Shown: positions 47,051 through 59,233, counted from the stretch's first letter. The stretch is 64,000 nt of DNA from Gnetum montanum (GCA_015680685.1 MNCI01001986.1:292164-356163); one strand, 5' to 3'. A program made the numbers and translations. The notes: generated by a model not told the origin, from the letters alone.

Positions 47051-49241
47051 TAATGGAACATGTAGGGTGAAATCTTTAAAAAGATTCTCAAGTTGCTTAT
47101 CATTAACCTCATTTGATTCTAATCTATGAGAAAAAGATGCCTATAGAGAAAAGAATTAACGGCTTCTTTAAAGGAATATTTGGATTAGGCACTTCCCTCA
47201 TAGAAGGTTCCCTTGCAAATATTCTTTCATATTAATCCTCTAATTCATTGTTCTCAATAGACCTCTAAAAAGGAGTTTAAAGATTAGTAACTCTTTTGCT
47301 TCTAGTCACCACATGACATTGGTCCAAGTTGGTTGTTAAAACCATATATAATCCTTGTCTTCCTTGATACTTAGGATTTCTTTTGGTTTGTGCTGGTGAT
47401 ATGCTCTTAGGTTGTAAGGATTGAATAAGCTTAATTATATGATCAGTTTGTTGCTAAAAAGTGTATTGAAAATTTTCATTTTATTATAGCATTTATTATT
47501 GAAACTCATGGTTTTGATTGGGTCTCCAAGATCGGTTGAAATTATTATTATAATTTTGATAATTAAGCTAAAATGGAGGATGTAACTGATAATTTTGGTT
47601 TTGATTGGAAATCCATCCCCTACCTTGTGGAGTTGAACTTCTCCCCTATCCACTGTGACTTCCTACAACATTAGCTTGTTATTTAACAAAGGGAAAAATG
47701 GGAAAATCATGAGTAGTATGGTCAATATCCTTACAAATTACACAAGCATAAGGAAAATCCATACCTCTAGCCTAGGGTTAGTTAGTGTTGTGAATTCCCT
47801 CATTTGTATGAACTGATGATGCTTGTTGCTAACACTAGAAAGATTGACCCTACACACTAGTAATTGATGACATAGATAAAGATGATAATTTATTATTAAC
47901 CTCCTCAATTTTTTTCCAAACCTCTCATCACTGTATCCTCTAACACATCAAATTTTTTATTCAGAGGCCAACTTTTGCTTTGATCCACTATTTGATCTAA
48001 TGCATTAAATGTTACTTCTGGTGCCATTTGCATAATTGTACCACCACAAGCAAAATCAATACTCTATCATGTAATAGGTGTCAAACCATCAAGAAAAAAT
48101 CCTAACAATTGACATTCCAAAAAATCATGATCAGGGTTCCTTATTCTAATATCTTTAAAACACTCCTAGACATATTCATAAGTTTCATTTTCTTTTTATT
48201 GAAAGCCTGAAAGCTATTTCTTATATTGATGGATTTTTGCAGAAAAAATAAATTTAAAAATTCATCCTTAAAACCTTTCCAACATTGAATATAATATTAT
48301 TTTAACAATCTACATCATGATAATGCATAATCTCTAAATGTAAGAGGAAAGAAACTTATTTTAGTATATTCCATATCATTATTACCACAAGTGATTATCA
48401 ATGTTTCAAATGCTTTTAGATGATGATATGGGTCTTCATCTTTTATACCATAGAATTGAGGAAATTTTGATAAATTTTTAATCTCAACATCTTGTCTAGC
48501 AGGCAACAAAAGGGGGGAAAGAGTAGTTATTGATTTTCTCCTCATTAAATCTTTTAACAAAAGTTGATTAGGTATTTTTTGATAAGGAACTTGATTCTAA
48601 AATTATAAAATTGGTTACCTAGAGGTACTAAATGATGAGGAAAAGGATGTGGTATTTGGTGAAATCCTTAATTTCAAAATTATGGTTGAGGCATACATTG
48701 TGATTGAGAAGTCTACATATTAAATATTGGTTGGATACTTTGAGGAATATTCATCAATGATAGAGTGTTAGAAAGATTGTTGGGGTACTTGCATAAATGT
48801 AGTTTGATATGGTGCTAGTGGTAGAATAGTTATACTACAAGACATAGGAATAGGTTGTGGATTAAAAGAAATGGTAGGTTGTACTACCGATTGATGAATC
48901 TAAGTCATATTAGAAAAATTCATATGAATAATAGGTTGTGCCAATTAAGAAACAATAGAAGAAATATTTGATATAATAGGCACTTATGTTGGAGCAAGAA
49001 GAGAGTGAGAAATTGATTAATTAGGTAATGGTGGCAATGTGTTTTGGGAAGCTTGTGTCAAAGCATTCAATAGGGTTTTTTGATTGGATTGTAAATTTTG
49101 TTGATGTAATTGCTACTAGCATAAAATATTAGAAGGATTATTAGTAGTATTAGCATGGTACATAAAATTGACTTATGAAGGAAAGATTGAGTACAAGAAG
49201 ATGGACTCACCATTTGTGCAAATAAAGGGATGGTTGATTAT
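47051..49241 (-). pseudogene. E3 gag, broken
   Basis: The frame 48560-48318 holds FPQFYGIKDEDPYHHLKAFE and SFFPLTFRDYALS, matching the capsid start of Athila elements (F-x-G-x-x-x-E-D-P-x-x-H-L, then F-P-F-S-L-x-x-x-A). The C-terminal part (48000-47100) is Asn- and Gln-rich. About ten stops are present. The PBS expected near 49241 is not recognisable. Confidence 0.65.
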
Positions 49242-49605
49242 TGTTAAAAAATAAGTTGTGAGTTGCTACAAATAATGTCTGGAGGAAACTCTATCTTGCA
49301 AGTTCATCTAGGTTGCATGAGCATGTAGTACCTTGCCAAACTTGATTTTAACTTCCTATGCTGCTTCCATCTCCATTTGAAGCTAACTTCACTTGTTCCT
49401 CAATCCTCTATCTTTTGAAAATTTCTTTTAGTAGTTGTAGGATAGACATTGTTCCTTAGATGAATTTGAAGTTCATTGGGAATCAAATTCTAACATAATA
49501 CCTTACATTGCGGGTGGTTTTGGGTTGCATGAGCTCATATCTATCTGTCCAAGTCCAAAAATAGAGGAAACTAAGTGCAAAAGAGCATCAATTCACATCC
49601 TAACA
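49242..49605 (-). repeat. 5' LTR of E3
   Basis: 364 bp. In element orientation it starts TGTTAGGATGTGAATTG and ends CTTATTTTTTAACA. It pairs with 37119-37473. To its right gag of the L6 copy resumes. Confidence 0.7.
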
Positions 49606-50434
49606 CTTATCATGATGTCTTCTATTATCTTTGTTAAATTTCTAATCATAGGTTCTTCCTTCTCATCTATGTTCATCCTCACTAGAGCTTGATGATGAGA
49701 ATGAAGAGGAAGATGATGAGTTGAGAGAGCCATACTGGCTTGGTCTCCTTCCATGATTCCTAGAATTGTCTTACCTTTGTCTAATAAATGACCTACACCT
49801 ATGGGCCCTTTTGGTTTTTGGATATATTCCATCTCTTTTATGATTATTTATCAAGGTTTAACATAGCCTTAGATTATGAAAATTATCAATGTTAAATAAG
49901 GAATATCATTAACATTAAGACCTTTCCAATCAATAATTCATATCCTTACTTTTAAAATGAAAGTGGACTAGGATAGTGTGTTTGAATTTGTCTTGTTTAT
50001 ATCAAGTTCACATCATGTGGTCCAATCGATGCTAGGCTTCTATTGGTTGATAAGGTTTGGCCATATTTTTATCAATTTGGTGGCCTTTGAAATGATGGCA
50101 AAGACCAAATTTCATGAGAACAACATGGAGCATTGATGGAGCTTCCCTACCAAGAGGTATCATAATATTAACTTGAACATTCCTTCATTAGAATAAATCA
50201 TCCTAATAATATATGAAGTTAAATTCAAGCATGTAAAGATCTTCCTAGACAAAAGAGAGCATTGATTACAATGGTTCATACTTCTTGTTATCATCTCCTA
50301 TTCCATTATTACCTCTTGAGGGATAAATTAGTAGTATGTGAGTCTTGTCAATATCTGATATTTTCAAAAAGATCAATCTTTACAAACTTGTATAATAATT
50401 ATATATGATATAACATCCTAAACTATTAACATGG
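49606..50434 (-). pseudogene. gag N-terminal part and leader of the L6 copy
   Basis: The minus-strand segment 49610-49850 resembles the N-terminal gag of the L5 copy (33720-33940), with D/E- and S-rich runs. It probably continues at 36590 beyond E3. The leader extends to the PBS near 50435-50452. Confidence 0.5.
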
Positions 50435-51070
50435 TCCTTGGAAATAGTTCAAAAACATGAGAAGCAAGTATGCCCAATACTCTACCATATGATCTACAAG
50501 CATCACAATAGACTATAATGTAATTCATAGATGATACATCTCTTGAACTCACACAGTCACTACTGAGGTTACCAAGTACTACATTACTAGGAAAACCAAT
50601 CAATAACATTGTTTGGATTAGCAAATATTTGTGTCCTTATGCTCAAAATTGGTCATGCTAGTTCTTCCAAGTTACTAACATGTATAGGAAATTAAATCAT
50701 TAAGCTAAGTTCATGATAATTAAATTGTAATTAAAGTAAATCTAAACTAAGTTAAAGTACTAAAATGGAAGGGAATCCATCTCAATCTTTATTACCACTC
50801 ATGAAATGTGTTTAGATATATTCCACTCAAATAAGGATTATAGAAAATTAACTCAAACTCATGTTGTGGGCACTCACTAACCTCTACTAGGAACTAAGAA
50901 ATAAAATTGCAAGAGTTTAACTATCTATTACATTAATGATGTAATTAACATTATAGGTAGAACTATTTAAAGGAATTATTATAGCTACAACTTCGTATCT
51001 ATTACATTGCATCATAGGATATGATGTTGCATCTATGACATTGCAACCTATCCAAAAAAATAATTCATCA
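50435..51070 (-). repeat. PBS and LTR L6 of the Athila-like family, short and decayed
   Basis: TCCTTGGAAATAGTTCAA at 50435-50452 is a decayed reverse-complement PBS. The LTR runs from about 50455 to an ATTCATCA end at 51070, about 615 bp, so part of U3/R is lost. Motifs shared with L5 include TTACTAACATG and a GGATATGATG block at 51010-51040. Confidence 0.6.
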
Positions 51071-51179
51071 CCTTTTCAAGATCTTGATCCATGGAAATTT
51101 TCAAGTATATGATAAGTACCTAAGATGTCTCTTGGATTTAGAATAAAAACTTATCTATGCATAATATCCATTTCTTTTC

Positions 51180-51880
51180 TTTATGACTATATAATGAATT
51201 AAAGCCTAAGGTTTTTCCATTAAAGATTATACTCCTAATGCATCCCATTTTAAAAAAGTGGATTAAAGCATCTATATCAACTTATCTTGAAATCATATCT
51301 AAGAAAGACACACTTTCTCTCTCTATCATCTAGTTTTTCCATAAGATCATTGGGGATTTTTACATAACATACACAACCAAATATCTTGAGATGGGATATA
51401 TTTAGCATCTTATCATACAATAGCTCATGGAAGTCTTGTCATCATATGGAGAGGTCATTAGCCTATTCAAGATGTTAATGACTATGTGAGCTACCTCATT
51501 GTAATAAGAATTAAGGGTTGAGACATGCTTCAATAAGCATTGAAACATTTCTTGAATCACTTCATTTTCCCCATCTTTAATATCCACACTCATAATTAGT
51601 TTTCTTACTTATGCCATAATTTTTATAAAATTCATCAAAATGATCATTCACAAATTCATCCTTTTTATCACTTCTTATATTTTTTTATCTTTGAGACAAA
51701 TCAATTTTCTTCTGACTTCTTAAGATTTTGGTAGCTAAGAATTCAAACACTTCATCTTTGGAGTGGAGAATGTATGTCAAAGTATACATAGAAAATTCAT
51801 CAATAATCATCAAAAAATATTTACCTCCTCTATGTCCAATGATGGGCATTACGTCCATAACCTTCATATGTAGTGACTTG
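51180..51880 (-). pseudogene. Copia integrase fragment, broken
   Basis: The minus-strand pieces 51867-51688 (GHRGGKYFLMIIDEFSMYT) and 51420-51200 (NISHLKIFGCVCYVKIP, then KLDDRERKCVFLRYD) are the core start and the downstream region of a Ty1/copia integrase. The catalytic second Asp and Glu regions are decayed. No LTR can be tied to it. It lies between L6 and B1. Confidence 0.65.
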
Positions 51881-52386
51881 AATTAATTCTTGTAGGATTC
51901 TTAGACTAGAAATCAATGCATCAGAAGTATATGAGTTGAGGTCTTTTGTTTAGACTATGATTTCAATCAAATTTCAAACTTATATTTCTCATACAATATA
52001 GTCAAGGCTTACAATTGTATTCCTTTATGTTCTTAAGACACAATGTGAGCCTCTTAAGAAAGTGGTGACGTAAGTTATGGTTAAAATTTTTCTTTACCAC
52101 AAGTCATCGATATCTCATGGTTATTCATCATAGGTCATGGATAAGTTTTAGTTCTTCAAAAAATACAAAGAATAATAAGTATATCCAAACTATTAAAACC
52201 ACTAGTGTTAGGATGAGTTTTGTTCTTGATCATGACTTAATCACATGTCATAGTGGCCTTTCTAATCCTTTTGTAGTTTAAATGAGTGTTTACAAACTCA
52301 TCTTAAATTATGAAGACTTGAAAAAGTAAACCATAAGTTGTGGTCTAAGAAAAGTTTCAAAAATCTAGATCATAGATTGTGATTGA
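51881..52386. other. Unassigned sequence left of B1
   Basis: AT-rich with no clear frame. Part may be the decayed N-terminal integrase/gag of the copia fragment to the left, which reads on the minus strand. Confidence 0.3.
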
Positions 52387-53472
52387 TGTTGACCTTTTTG
52401 GTATGTCAAAACCTTAAGGAAATTGGAGATTGTAGAATGTATGTGAGGTGATTATGAGTTTGTAGAGCCATGAACAAGAACTTCACATGGAGATCTAAGA
52501 TTTAAAAAATGAGATCCATGGTGAGATGTCAAAACAAAGACTAAGTACACTAGATGAGAGCATGGATGAAAACGAAGTCTACAAACTAAGTAAAGATGCT
52601 TTGAAGACTACCTAGAAGCCCAAGGATCATAAAAATGCTTCATCTCTCAAAGTGTTTTTAAGAGTAGATGTTTGGCAAAGACAGTAGAAGCATAACTCAC
52701 ACAGTAGATGTCTACAGGAAGACGTCTCACAATAGACATCTACTTTTCCAAGTATACATCTCTCATGCATTAGAAGCTATCTTAGGTAGACACCGAAACT
52801 TCAAAGTAGATGTCTACACTAGTTATTTAATAGTTGTTGCATGAATTTTGCAGAGTTTTTAAAAACTTAGAGGCTATAAGACAATGTAAAAATCTTGGGA
52901 ACTAGCAAGCATTGTTTACATAAAAGACTTATCATTGGCTATTTGAAGAAAATTTTTTTCCTCTTCATTGTAACATCATTTGCTTGTTGTAATTGTACTG
53001 AGCTTCAAGTACAAGAATTTGTCAATTTAGTTACATTATTTTCTTTTATCTTTTCTTTCTATCTTGTAGCCCTGTAGGGTTGATGTACTTCTTATAAAAG
53101 GACATCCTTGTTTGAGCTTGTCAGAATCCCATAGGATTAAGTGGTTTTGAAACATCAAAATACTCTAGTGTAAAGCTCAATTTTGTAAAGGTTGTGGGAT
53201 CCTTGAAACACATTTTGGGCTTGTTGGAACCTTATGGGGTTGAGTGGTTTTACAATAATGAAACACTCCAGAGTAGAGCTCAAAGCTTGTACAAATTGTC
53301 ATATCCTTCGAACCACATTTTGAAGAAACAAAGTTCAAAGGAGTGCATGAATTCTACCCTTTGAGTGTAGATGTACCTAATTTGGGGAATCACATAAAAT
53401 TGGTGTGTTTTGTGGCTAGTGCAATCTTAACTTGGGAAACTTTTTCAACCTCCCTTCTAAGTTCTCAATCCA
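52387..53472 (+). repeat. 5' LTR of B1
   Basis: 1086 bp, TGTTGACCTTTTTGG to CTCAATCCA. U3 contains a dispersed set of TAGATGTCTAC and AAGACGTCTC motifs (52665-52815), many with an ACGT or ATGT centre. It closely parallels the 3' LTR throughout. Confidence 0.85.
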
Positions 53473-53477
53473 AAAGT

Positions 53478-53487
53478 GGTATCAGAA
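53478..53487 (+). other. Initiator-Met PBS of B1
   Basis: TGGTATCAGA followed by ATGT, five bases after the LTR end; the usual plant copia PBS is TGGTATCAGAGC. Confidence 0.8.
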
Positions 53488-54370
53488 TGTGGTAATATCA
53501 CATAGATAACTCAACATGAACATGGAAGGGGTAACTAATATCATATCACTGGCAGCTGTCGGATTCAATTGGATAATTAAATTGATATGCTTCATAAAAA
53601 TCATCTTGAAAAGTTGCATTTAACTCCTTTGCTACATACGTAAAGGTAAACGTTATATTTTCTCTTCTATATTCCATTATATATGCAATGGACAAGGCCA
53701 TATGACCTCCAAAAGAGATTGTAACTACAAGTCCAGCAACATCTATAACAATTTGGATAAGAAAAGAAGTCTCTAAAGGATGAATCAAAAGCTACTTATC
53801 ACCTATGTCTTTCTTTGAAAAATAGAGAATCTATTGAGGATCATAGATGTCATCACAAAGATGATGAAATATTCTTTGAAGAAAGTATGATTTGCTTTGT
53901 AATGAAATTATTTCCTTTCAAAATCTCTGCTTTAAAATGAAAGGAATCTTACATGACAAGGAGACAAAGACTGCAACTCTTAATTCAGAATGCTACTATC
54001 TTAGGAAAGAAAATTCAAGCCTAATGTCTAAGATTCAAAGACTAACTAATGTTATTGAGTAGATTAATAAGAAATTTTCAAAGGAAAAGCTCAAAGACCA
54101 ATTGCAAAAAGATGAATACATCAAGAAGAAAAAGAATGTACACATTAAGGCTTCTTTAGGTTCTTCAAAAAGGTGTTCTTCTAGGTTTGGTAATGCAACA
54201 ATATTTAGGACCTTAAATTGCTTTTATTGTGAAAAATCTGGACATGTTCAGGCTTGTTACCATCTATGGATGAAATATTACACTTGGTCTTTTTAGAAAT
54301 ATCCTAGACAAGGTGCCTTGTAGGGAAAGAAAGTTTTTAAGCAAAAAGAGAAGAAATCTGAACAAAACAC
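53488..54370 (+). pseudogene. B1 gag remnant with CCHC knuckle
   Basis: From about 53820 the plus strand reads a decayed helical gag end, then at 54222-54260 a canonical knuckle, C-F-Y-C-E-K-S-G-H-V-Q-A-C (CX2CX4HX4C). Before that, 53490-53800 does not read as gag on the plus strand; an 80-codon minus-strand frame covers 53788-53546. Confidence 0.6.
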
Positions 54371-54374
54371 AATC

Positions 54375-55640
54375 GTGCAAGTTGCTCTCTCTACTATTAA
54401 AATAAGCACATGGTATATTAATAGTATCTATTCAAGACATATGACGGGAGATAAATCCCAATTCATAAACTTTTCAAAACAGAACTATGGAACCATCACA
54501 TTTAAAGATGACATGAGAGCTCCTATAACAAGTATTGATACTATAGGAGGAGGGAAAGGTAAGGATCAACCTATTGTAAATAAATTTTTCTTTGTTAAAG
54601 GGATAAAGCATAATCCTCTTAGTGTCAGTCAACTTTGTGATTTAAATTTTAATGTTACTTTTTCCAAAGAAGCTTGCAAAATAAAAGATTTAACTTCTGG
54701 AAACATTATTATAGAAGGAACTAGAAAGGAAAATCCTTACACCAGTATATTTAGAGATAATCCTAACCTTAATTCCAAGTGCTTGATTAGTAATATAGAT
54801 GATGCTCATATGTGGTATAGAAAATTAGGCCACATAAACAAAGAAATTATTTAGACCTTGGTAACAAAGGAAATGGTTCATGGATTGTCTAAACTCAAAT
54901 ATTTCAATTTGATCAGTTATGAAGCATGCCAAAAAGGAAAGAAAACAAGGGTAAGGTTTGGTAAGAAAAATTTCATCTCTACCTCTCATCCCTTAGATTT
55001 ACTTCAGATGGATTTGGTTGGTCCTTCTCAAACACATAGTTTAGGAAAGAAAAGGTATTTTCTAACCATTATTGATGACTACTCTTATTTTACTTGGGTT
55101 GCATTTGTATATCACAAGGATGAAGAATTTGATCATTTCTTAAGCATTTGTAATTAGATATAGAAAGAAAAAAGCTATGGTATCAAATTCATCATGAGTG
55201 AAAATGGAGGCAAATTCAAGAATGCTAAATTTGAACAATATTGTCAAATGAATGGCATTCTTTGTCAATTTTGTACTACAGGGAATCCCCAAAAAAATGG
55301 TGTAGCTAAAAGGAAAAATAGGATCTTGAATAAAATGAGGAGGACTATATTGAATGACAAAAATATTCCAAATCATTTTGGGTTGAAGAAATTCATACTA
55401 CATGCTATGTCTTCAATAGAGTACTAGTAAGAAGATTCACTACTAAAACACCCTATGAATTATGGATTTGTAGAAAACCTTCAATTGGTTATTTTCATGT
55501 TTTTGGTTCTAAATGTTATATTCTTAATGGTAAAGATGCCTTGACAAAATTTTATCCTAAAATTGATAAACACATTTTCTTAGGATACTCTTCTATTAGT
55601 ATGGCATATAGAGTCTTCAACAAAAGGACTAATGTTGTGG
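54375..55640 (+). pseudogene. B1 protease and integrase, broken
   Basis: Protease: TWYINSIYSRHMTGDKSQF, where copia has W-x-x-D-S-G; the catalytic Asp is Asn. Then the pre-integrase segment MWYRKLGHINKE and EACQKGK (first Cys of the pair lost). Integrase: LLQMDLVGP and YFLTIIDDYSYFTW with the first Asp, MSENGGKFKN with Glu for the second Asp, and NPQKNGVAKRKNR with Lys for the catalytic Glu. A TAG at 54852 splits the frame. The downstream part reads GYSSISMAYRVFNKRT, a normal copia feature. Confidence 0.8.
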
Positions 55641-56700
55641 AAGAGACTATAAATGTTGAAAATGATGATAGTAACATTATTTCTCCACAACTTGATGATG
55701 AAGTGGTTCCTATTCAAAAGTTATCTAGTACCTCTCAAGTTCAAATTGATAAAAATTTAGAAATAGATAGTGAACATGAAGAGATATCTCCCCTTCAACA
55801 TAAAATGCCTAGACTTGGTAGATCACACTCTCTCAATGATGTCATTGGACAAGTACAAGAAAAGATCCATAATAGGAGCCAAACTAAGGACATATGTCCC
55901 TATGCTACATATCTTTCACAACTAAAACCAAAAAATTTCAAAGAAGCAGAAGAAGAAGAAGGGTAAATCTCAACTATGCAAGATGAACTAAATTAATTTA
56001 CTACGAATGATGTATGGGAATTGATACCTAAACCAAACCATAAACTAATTATTGGCAAAAAATGGATTTTTAAGAATAAAACTGACGAAAATATTAATAT
56101 TATTAAAAACAAAGCAAGACTAGTCACAAAAGGATAGAATCAGTAAGAAGGAATTGATTTTGATGATACTTTTACTCTCGTTGAAAGACTTGAATCTATT
56201 AGACTTCTTTTGGCATATGCAAGTATTAAGAACATCAAGCCATATCAAATGGATGTGAAAAGTACCTTTCTAAATGGGACCATTTAAGAAGAGGTATATG
56301 TTGAATAGCTTGAAGGATTTGTAGATCCCATTAATCGTGATCATGTTTTCAAACTTAATAAGGCTCTCTATGGGCTCAAACAATCCCCTAGAGCTTGGTA
56401 TGAAAGACTCTCACAACACCTTATATCCAATGGCTTCGAAAGAGGTAGGTTTGATGTTACTTTATTTCCTAAGCTTAAAGGTAATGATCCACTTATTATT
56501 CAAATTTATGTTGATGATATTATTTTTGGTGCTACTAATGAAATTCTATGTAAGTAATTCTTAGATCTTATGTAATTAGAATTCAAAATGAGCATGATGG
56601 CATGATGGGAGAGTTCAACAATTTTCTTGGATTCCAAATCAATTAGACAAAAGATGGAACCTTTATTTGTCAAATTAAGTACATCAAAGATCTACTACTC
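55641..56700 (+). pseudogene. B1 reverse transcriptase, broken
   Basis: An acidic linker ends at about 55964. RT then reads NDVWELIPKP, GKKWIFKNKTDE, KARLVTKG, PYQMDVKSTFLNGTI, KALYGLKQSPRAWYERL and IYVDDIIFGATNE. The YVDD catalytic box is intact, but several TAG/TAA codons and a frame change near 56330 inactivate the frame. Confidence 0.8.
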
Positions 56701-56739
56701 AAATTCAACTTAGTAGAAGAAAAGGTAAAAACTAATCCT

Positions 56740-57516
56740 ATGGTAGAAAATTTCAAGCTCACTAAAGATAATCAAGGAAAAATTATTGATCTCAAGCTTT
56801 ATAGAGGTATGATAGGTAGCCTACTTTATTTAATTGCTAGTAGACTAGATATAGCATTAAGTATAGGAATCTATGCAAAATATCAGGAAAATATGAAAGA
56901 ATCTCATCTAAAGGCTATTAAACATGTTTTTCATTATCTAAAAGGTACCACTAATTGGGGACTTTGGTATCCAAAGGATTCCTTGCTTGATCTTGCTAGG
57001 TATTGTGATGCAAATAGGGAAATTTATTCAGATGATCATCAAAGCACTAGTGGAAATTACTTTTTCCTAGGAAAAAATCTTGTCTCTTGGGCAACCAAAA
57101 AGCAAACATCCATAGCACTCTCTATGGCTGAAGCTAAGTACATTTCAGTTGGAAGTTATTGTGCACAAATTTTATGGATGAAAGAAATGCTTAAATATTT
57201 AGGGATCAAACCCTAATCTACACTAATCTATTATGATAATAGTAGTGTCATCAACATGACAAAGAATCCTATCCAACATTCTTGTACTAAACACATCAAA
57301 ATTTGTCACCATTTTATACAAGAACATACTCAACTTGGACATGAAAAGCTAGATTTCATTGGAATAGAAAATCAACTTGTAGATGATTTCACTAAGCCTC
57401 TCGATAAACAACTTACTATTCTCTATAAAGACATGGGAATAAGACCTTGTTTTATCAAGAAGGTTTTTGCCTTAATTTTAAATAAACCATATCTACTCTT
57501 AAATCTTAAAACATAA
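56740..57516 (+). pseudogene. B1 RNase H, nearly open
   Basis: An open frame of 158 codons (56740-57213) is followed, after one TAA and a short gap, by another at 57256-57513. Motifs: YRGMIGSLLYLIASRLDIAL, HYLKGTTNWGLWYPK, YCDAN (catalytic Asp), SWATKKQTSIALSMAEAKY and, after the break, CTKHIKICHHFI and DFTKPLDKQ. It is the best preserved piece of pol in the window. Confidence 0.8.
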
Positions 57517-57688
57517 AAGAAAATCTTTCTTGCATATATTTAGGGGGATTTTCTAGTCCTTTTTGTTTATGTCCAAAAAATGGGGAGAGATTAAATATTA
57601 ATTATTTTTCTCTCTATTTCTTTTTAGTTTTTATGGGTCATACTAACCCATTTTCTTAAGTTTTGGACATTCCCAAAAAGGGGGAGAT
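57517..57688 (+). other. B1 3' untranslated region and polypurine tract
   Basis: Noncoding, with GTCCAAAAAATGGGGAGAGA at 57570 (a second purine run) and AAAAAGGGGGAGAT directly before the LTR. No envelope-like ORF is present, unlike the internal part of B3. Confidence 0.7.
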
Positions 57689-58757
57689 TGTTGACCTTTT
57701 GGTATGTCAAAACCTTTAAAAAATGAAGATTGTAGAATGTATGTGTGTGATTGTGATTTTGCAAGGCCATGATTAAGAACTTCACATGGAGATATGATAT
57801 TTCAAAAACGAGATCCATGATGAGATGTCAAAATAAAGACTAAGTAGACTAGATGAGAGCATAGATGAAAATGAAGTCTACAAATCAAGTGAAGATGCTA
57901 TAAAGACTATCAAGAATTCCAAAGGTCATAAAAATTCTTCATCTCTCAAAGTTCTTTTGAGAGTAGACATTTGGCAAAAATAGTAGATGTTTAACTCAAA
58001 TACTAGATGTTATAAGAAGACGTTTACTTTTCTAAGTAGACGTCTCTCCTATGTTGGGGGCTACCTCAAGTTGATGTCTAAACTTCCAAGTAGACATCTA
58101 CACTAGCCATTTGATAGTCGTTGCATGAATTCCAAGGAGTTTTCAAAAACTCAAAGGCTATAAGAAAATGTAAAAATCTTGGAAATTTTGCAAGCACTAT
58201 TCACATAAAGGACTTATCATTGGTTATTCTAAGAAACTTTTTTTTATCTTCATTGTAACATCATTTAATTATTATGATTGTATTGAGCTTTAAGTACAAG
58301 GAACTGTAAATTTAGTTACATTCTTTCCTTGTATATTTTCTTTCTTTCTTGTATCTTTGCAAGCTTGATGTACTTCTTGTGAGAAGATATCCTTGTTTGA
58401 GCATGTCAAGATCCTAGAAGATTGAGTGGTATTACAATGTCAAAAAAATCTAGTGTAGAGCTTAATTTTGTAAAAGTTGTGAGATCCTTAAAATCACATT
58501 TTAAGCTTGTTTTGTCCTTGCGAGGTTGAGTGGTTTCATGGCAATGAAACACTTTGGAGTGGAGCTCAAAGCTTGTACATGGTGTGGTACCCTTTAAACC
58601 ACATTTTGACGAAATAAAGTTCAGAGGTGTCCATGAATTCTACCCTCTGAGTGTGGACATACCTGTGTTGGGATCCATGTAAAATTGGTGTGTTTTGTGG
58701 TTGGAGCAATTTTAATTTGGGGAACTCATTCAACCCTCCTTCTAAGTTCTTGATCCA
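57689..58757 (+). repeat. 3' LTR of B1
   Basis: 1069 bp, TGTTGACCTTTTGGTATG to CTTGATCCA. It carries the same ACGT-centred motifs (57960-58105), for example AAGACGTTTACT and AGTAGACGTCTC. Confidence 0.85.
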
Positions 58758-59146
58758 TAGTTGAATCATGGGATAAAGAGCACAACTTGTGATGGTGTTG
58801 TGGTCTATGGAAAATTAGAGAATGAAAAATTCAAGCACTTCAAAATAAATTTAGACATAAATCAAGTCTTAGAACTTACAAATTAGATTGAGACCATGTG
58901 GAAAAGCCTCTTAATAATGGAATTGAGGTAACAAACATAAGTATAACATCAAATCTTTGGAAAGATTAGGTAAATTATACCACATGCATAAACATTTAAA
59001 ACCCTTGACATGTTTTTCAATTAACCTTAGAAACATGAATAAAATGAGATATAAAAAAGTTGTTATTTCTTCTCAAGCTTCATAAGCTTCGGGGTATTGG
59101 AACTCAAAATAAGTGAAACATAGGTACACCACAAGATTTTTAGAAG
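58758..59146. other. Unassigned sequence between B1 and the tRNA-like pair
   Basis: About 390 bp, AT-rich, no frame and no similarity seen. Confidence 0.3.
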
Positions 59147-59233
59147 TTTATAACTTAGTGCCACCTAGTAGAATTTGTAACCTAGGGTTACCAAGCCAAA
59201 ACCTATACCACTAGGCTAATACCTCATTGTTAA
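59147..59233 (-). repeat. tRNA-like (SINE-head-like) sequence, minus-strand copy
   Basis: On the minus strand it reads AATGAGGTATTAGCCTAGTGG (A-box-like TAGCCTAGTGG at 59208-59218), then GGTTACAAATTC, a decayed B box, then a region ending in TTATAAACTTC. It is complementary along its length to 59760-59850, with a perfect core of about 23 bp. Confidence 0.45.

Larger units (their letters stand above)
37119..49605 (-). mobile_element. Element E3, second Athila-like Ty3/gypsy, nested
   Basis: Direct repeats of about 360 bp (37119-37473 and 49242-49605) flank a minus-strand gag, protease, RT, RNase H and integrase in gypsy order and a 3' extra frame. It lies inside the gag of the L6 copy, and two copia insertions break its pol. 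The LTRs begin TGTTAGGATGTG in element orientation. Flanking 5-mers (TCTTC, CTTAT) do not match, so the insertion borders may have changed. Confidence 0.65.
52387..58757 (+). mobile_element. B1, full-length dead Ty1/copia element, SIRE-like
   Basis: LTRs 52387-53472 and 57689-58757, PBS TGGTATCAGA at 53478, gag with a knuckle, protease, integrase, RT, RNase H in copia order, and polypurine tract AAAAAGGGGGAGAT at 57675-57688. The RNase H style (YRGMIGSLLYL, then HYLKGTTNWGLWYPK) is that of the SIRE/Maximus group. All coding parts have stops; several catalytic residues are changed. No matching target-site duplication is evident. Confidence 0.85.
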
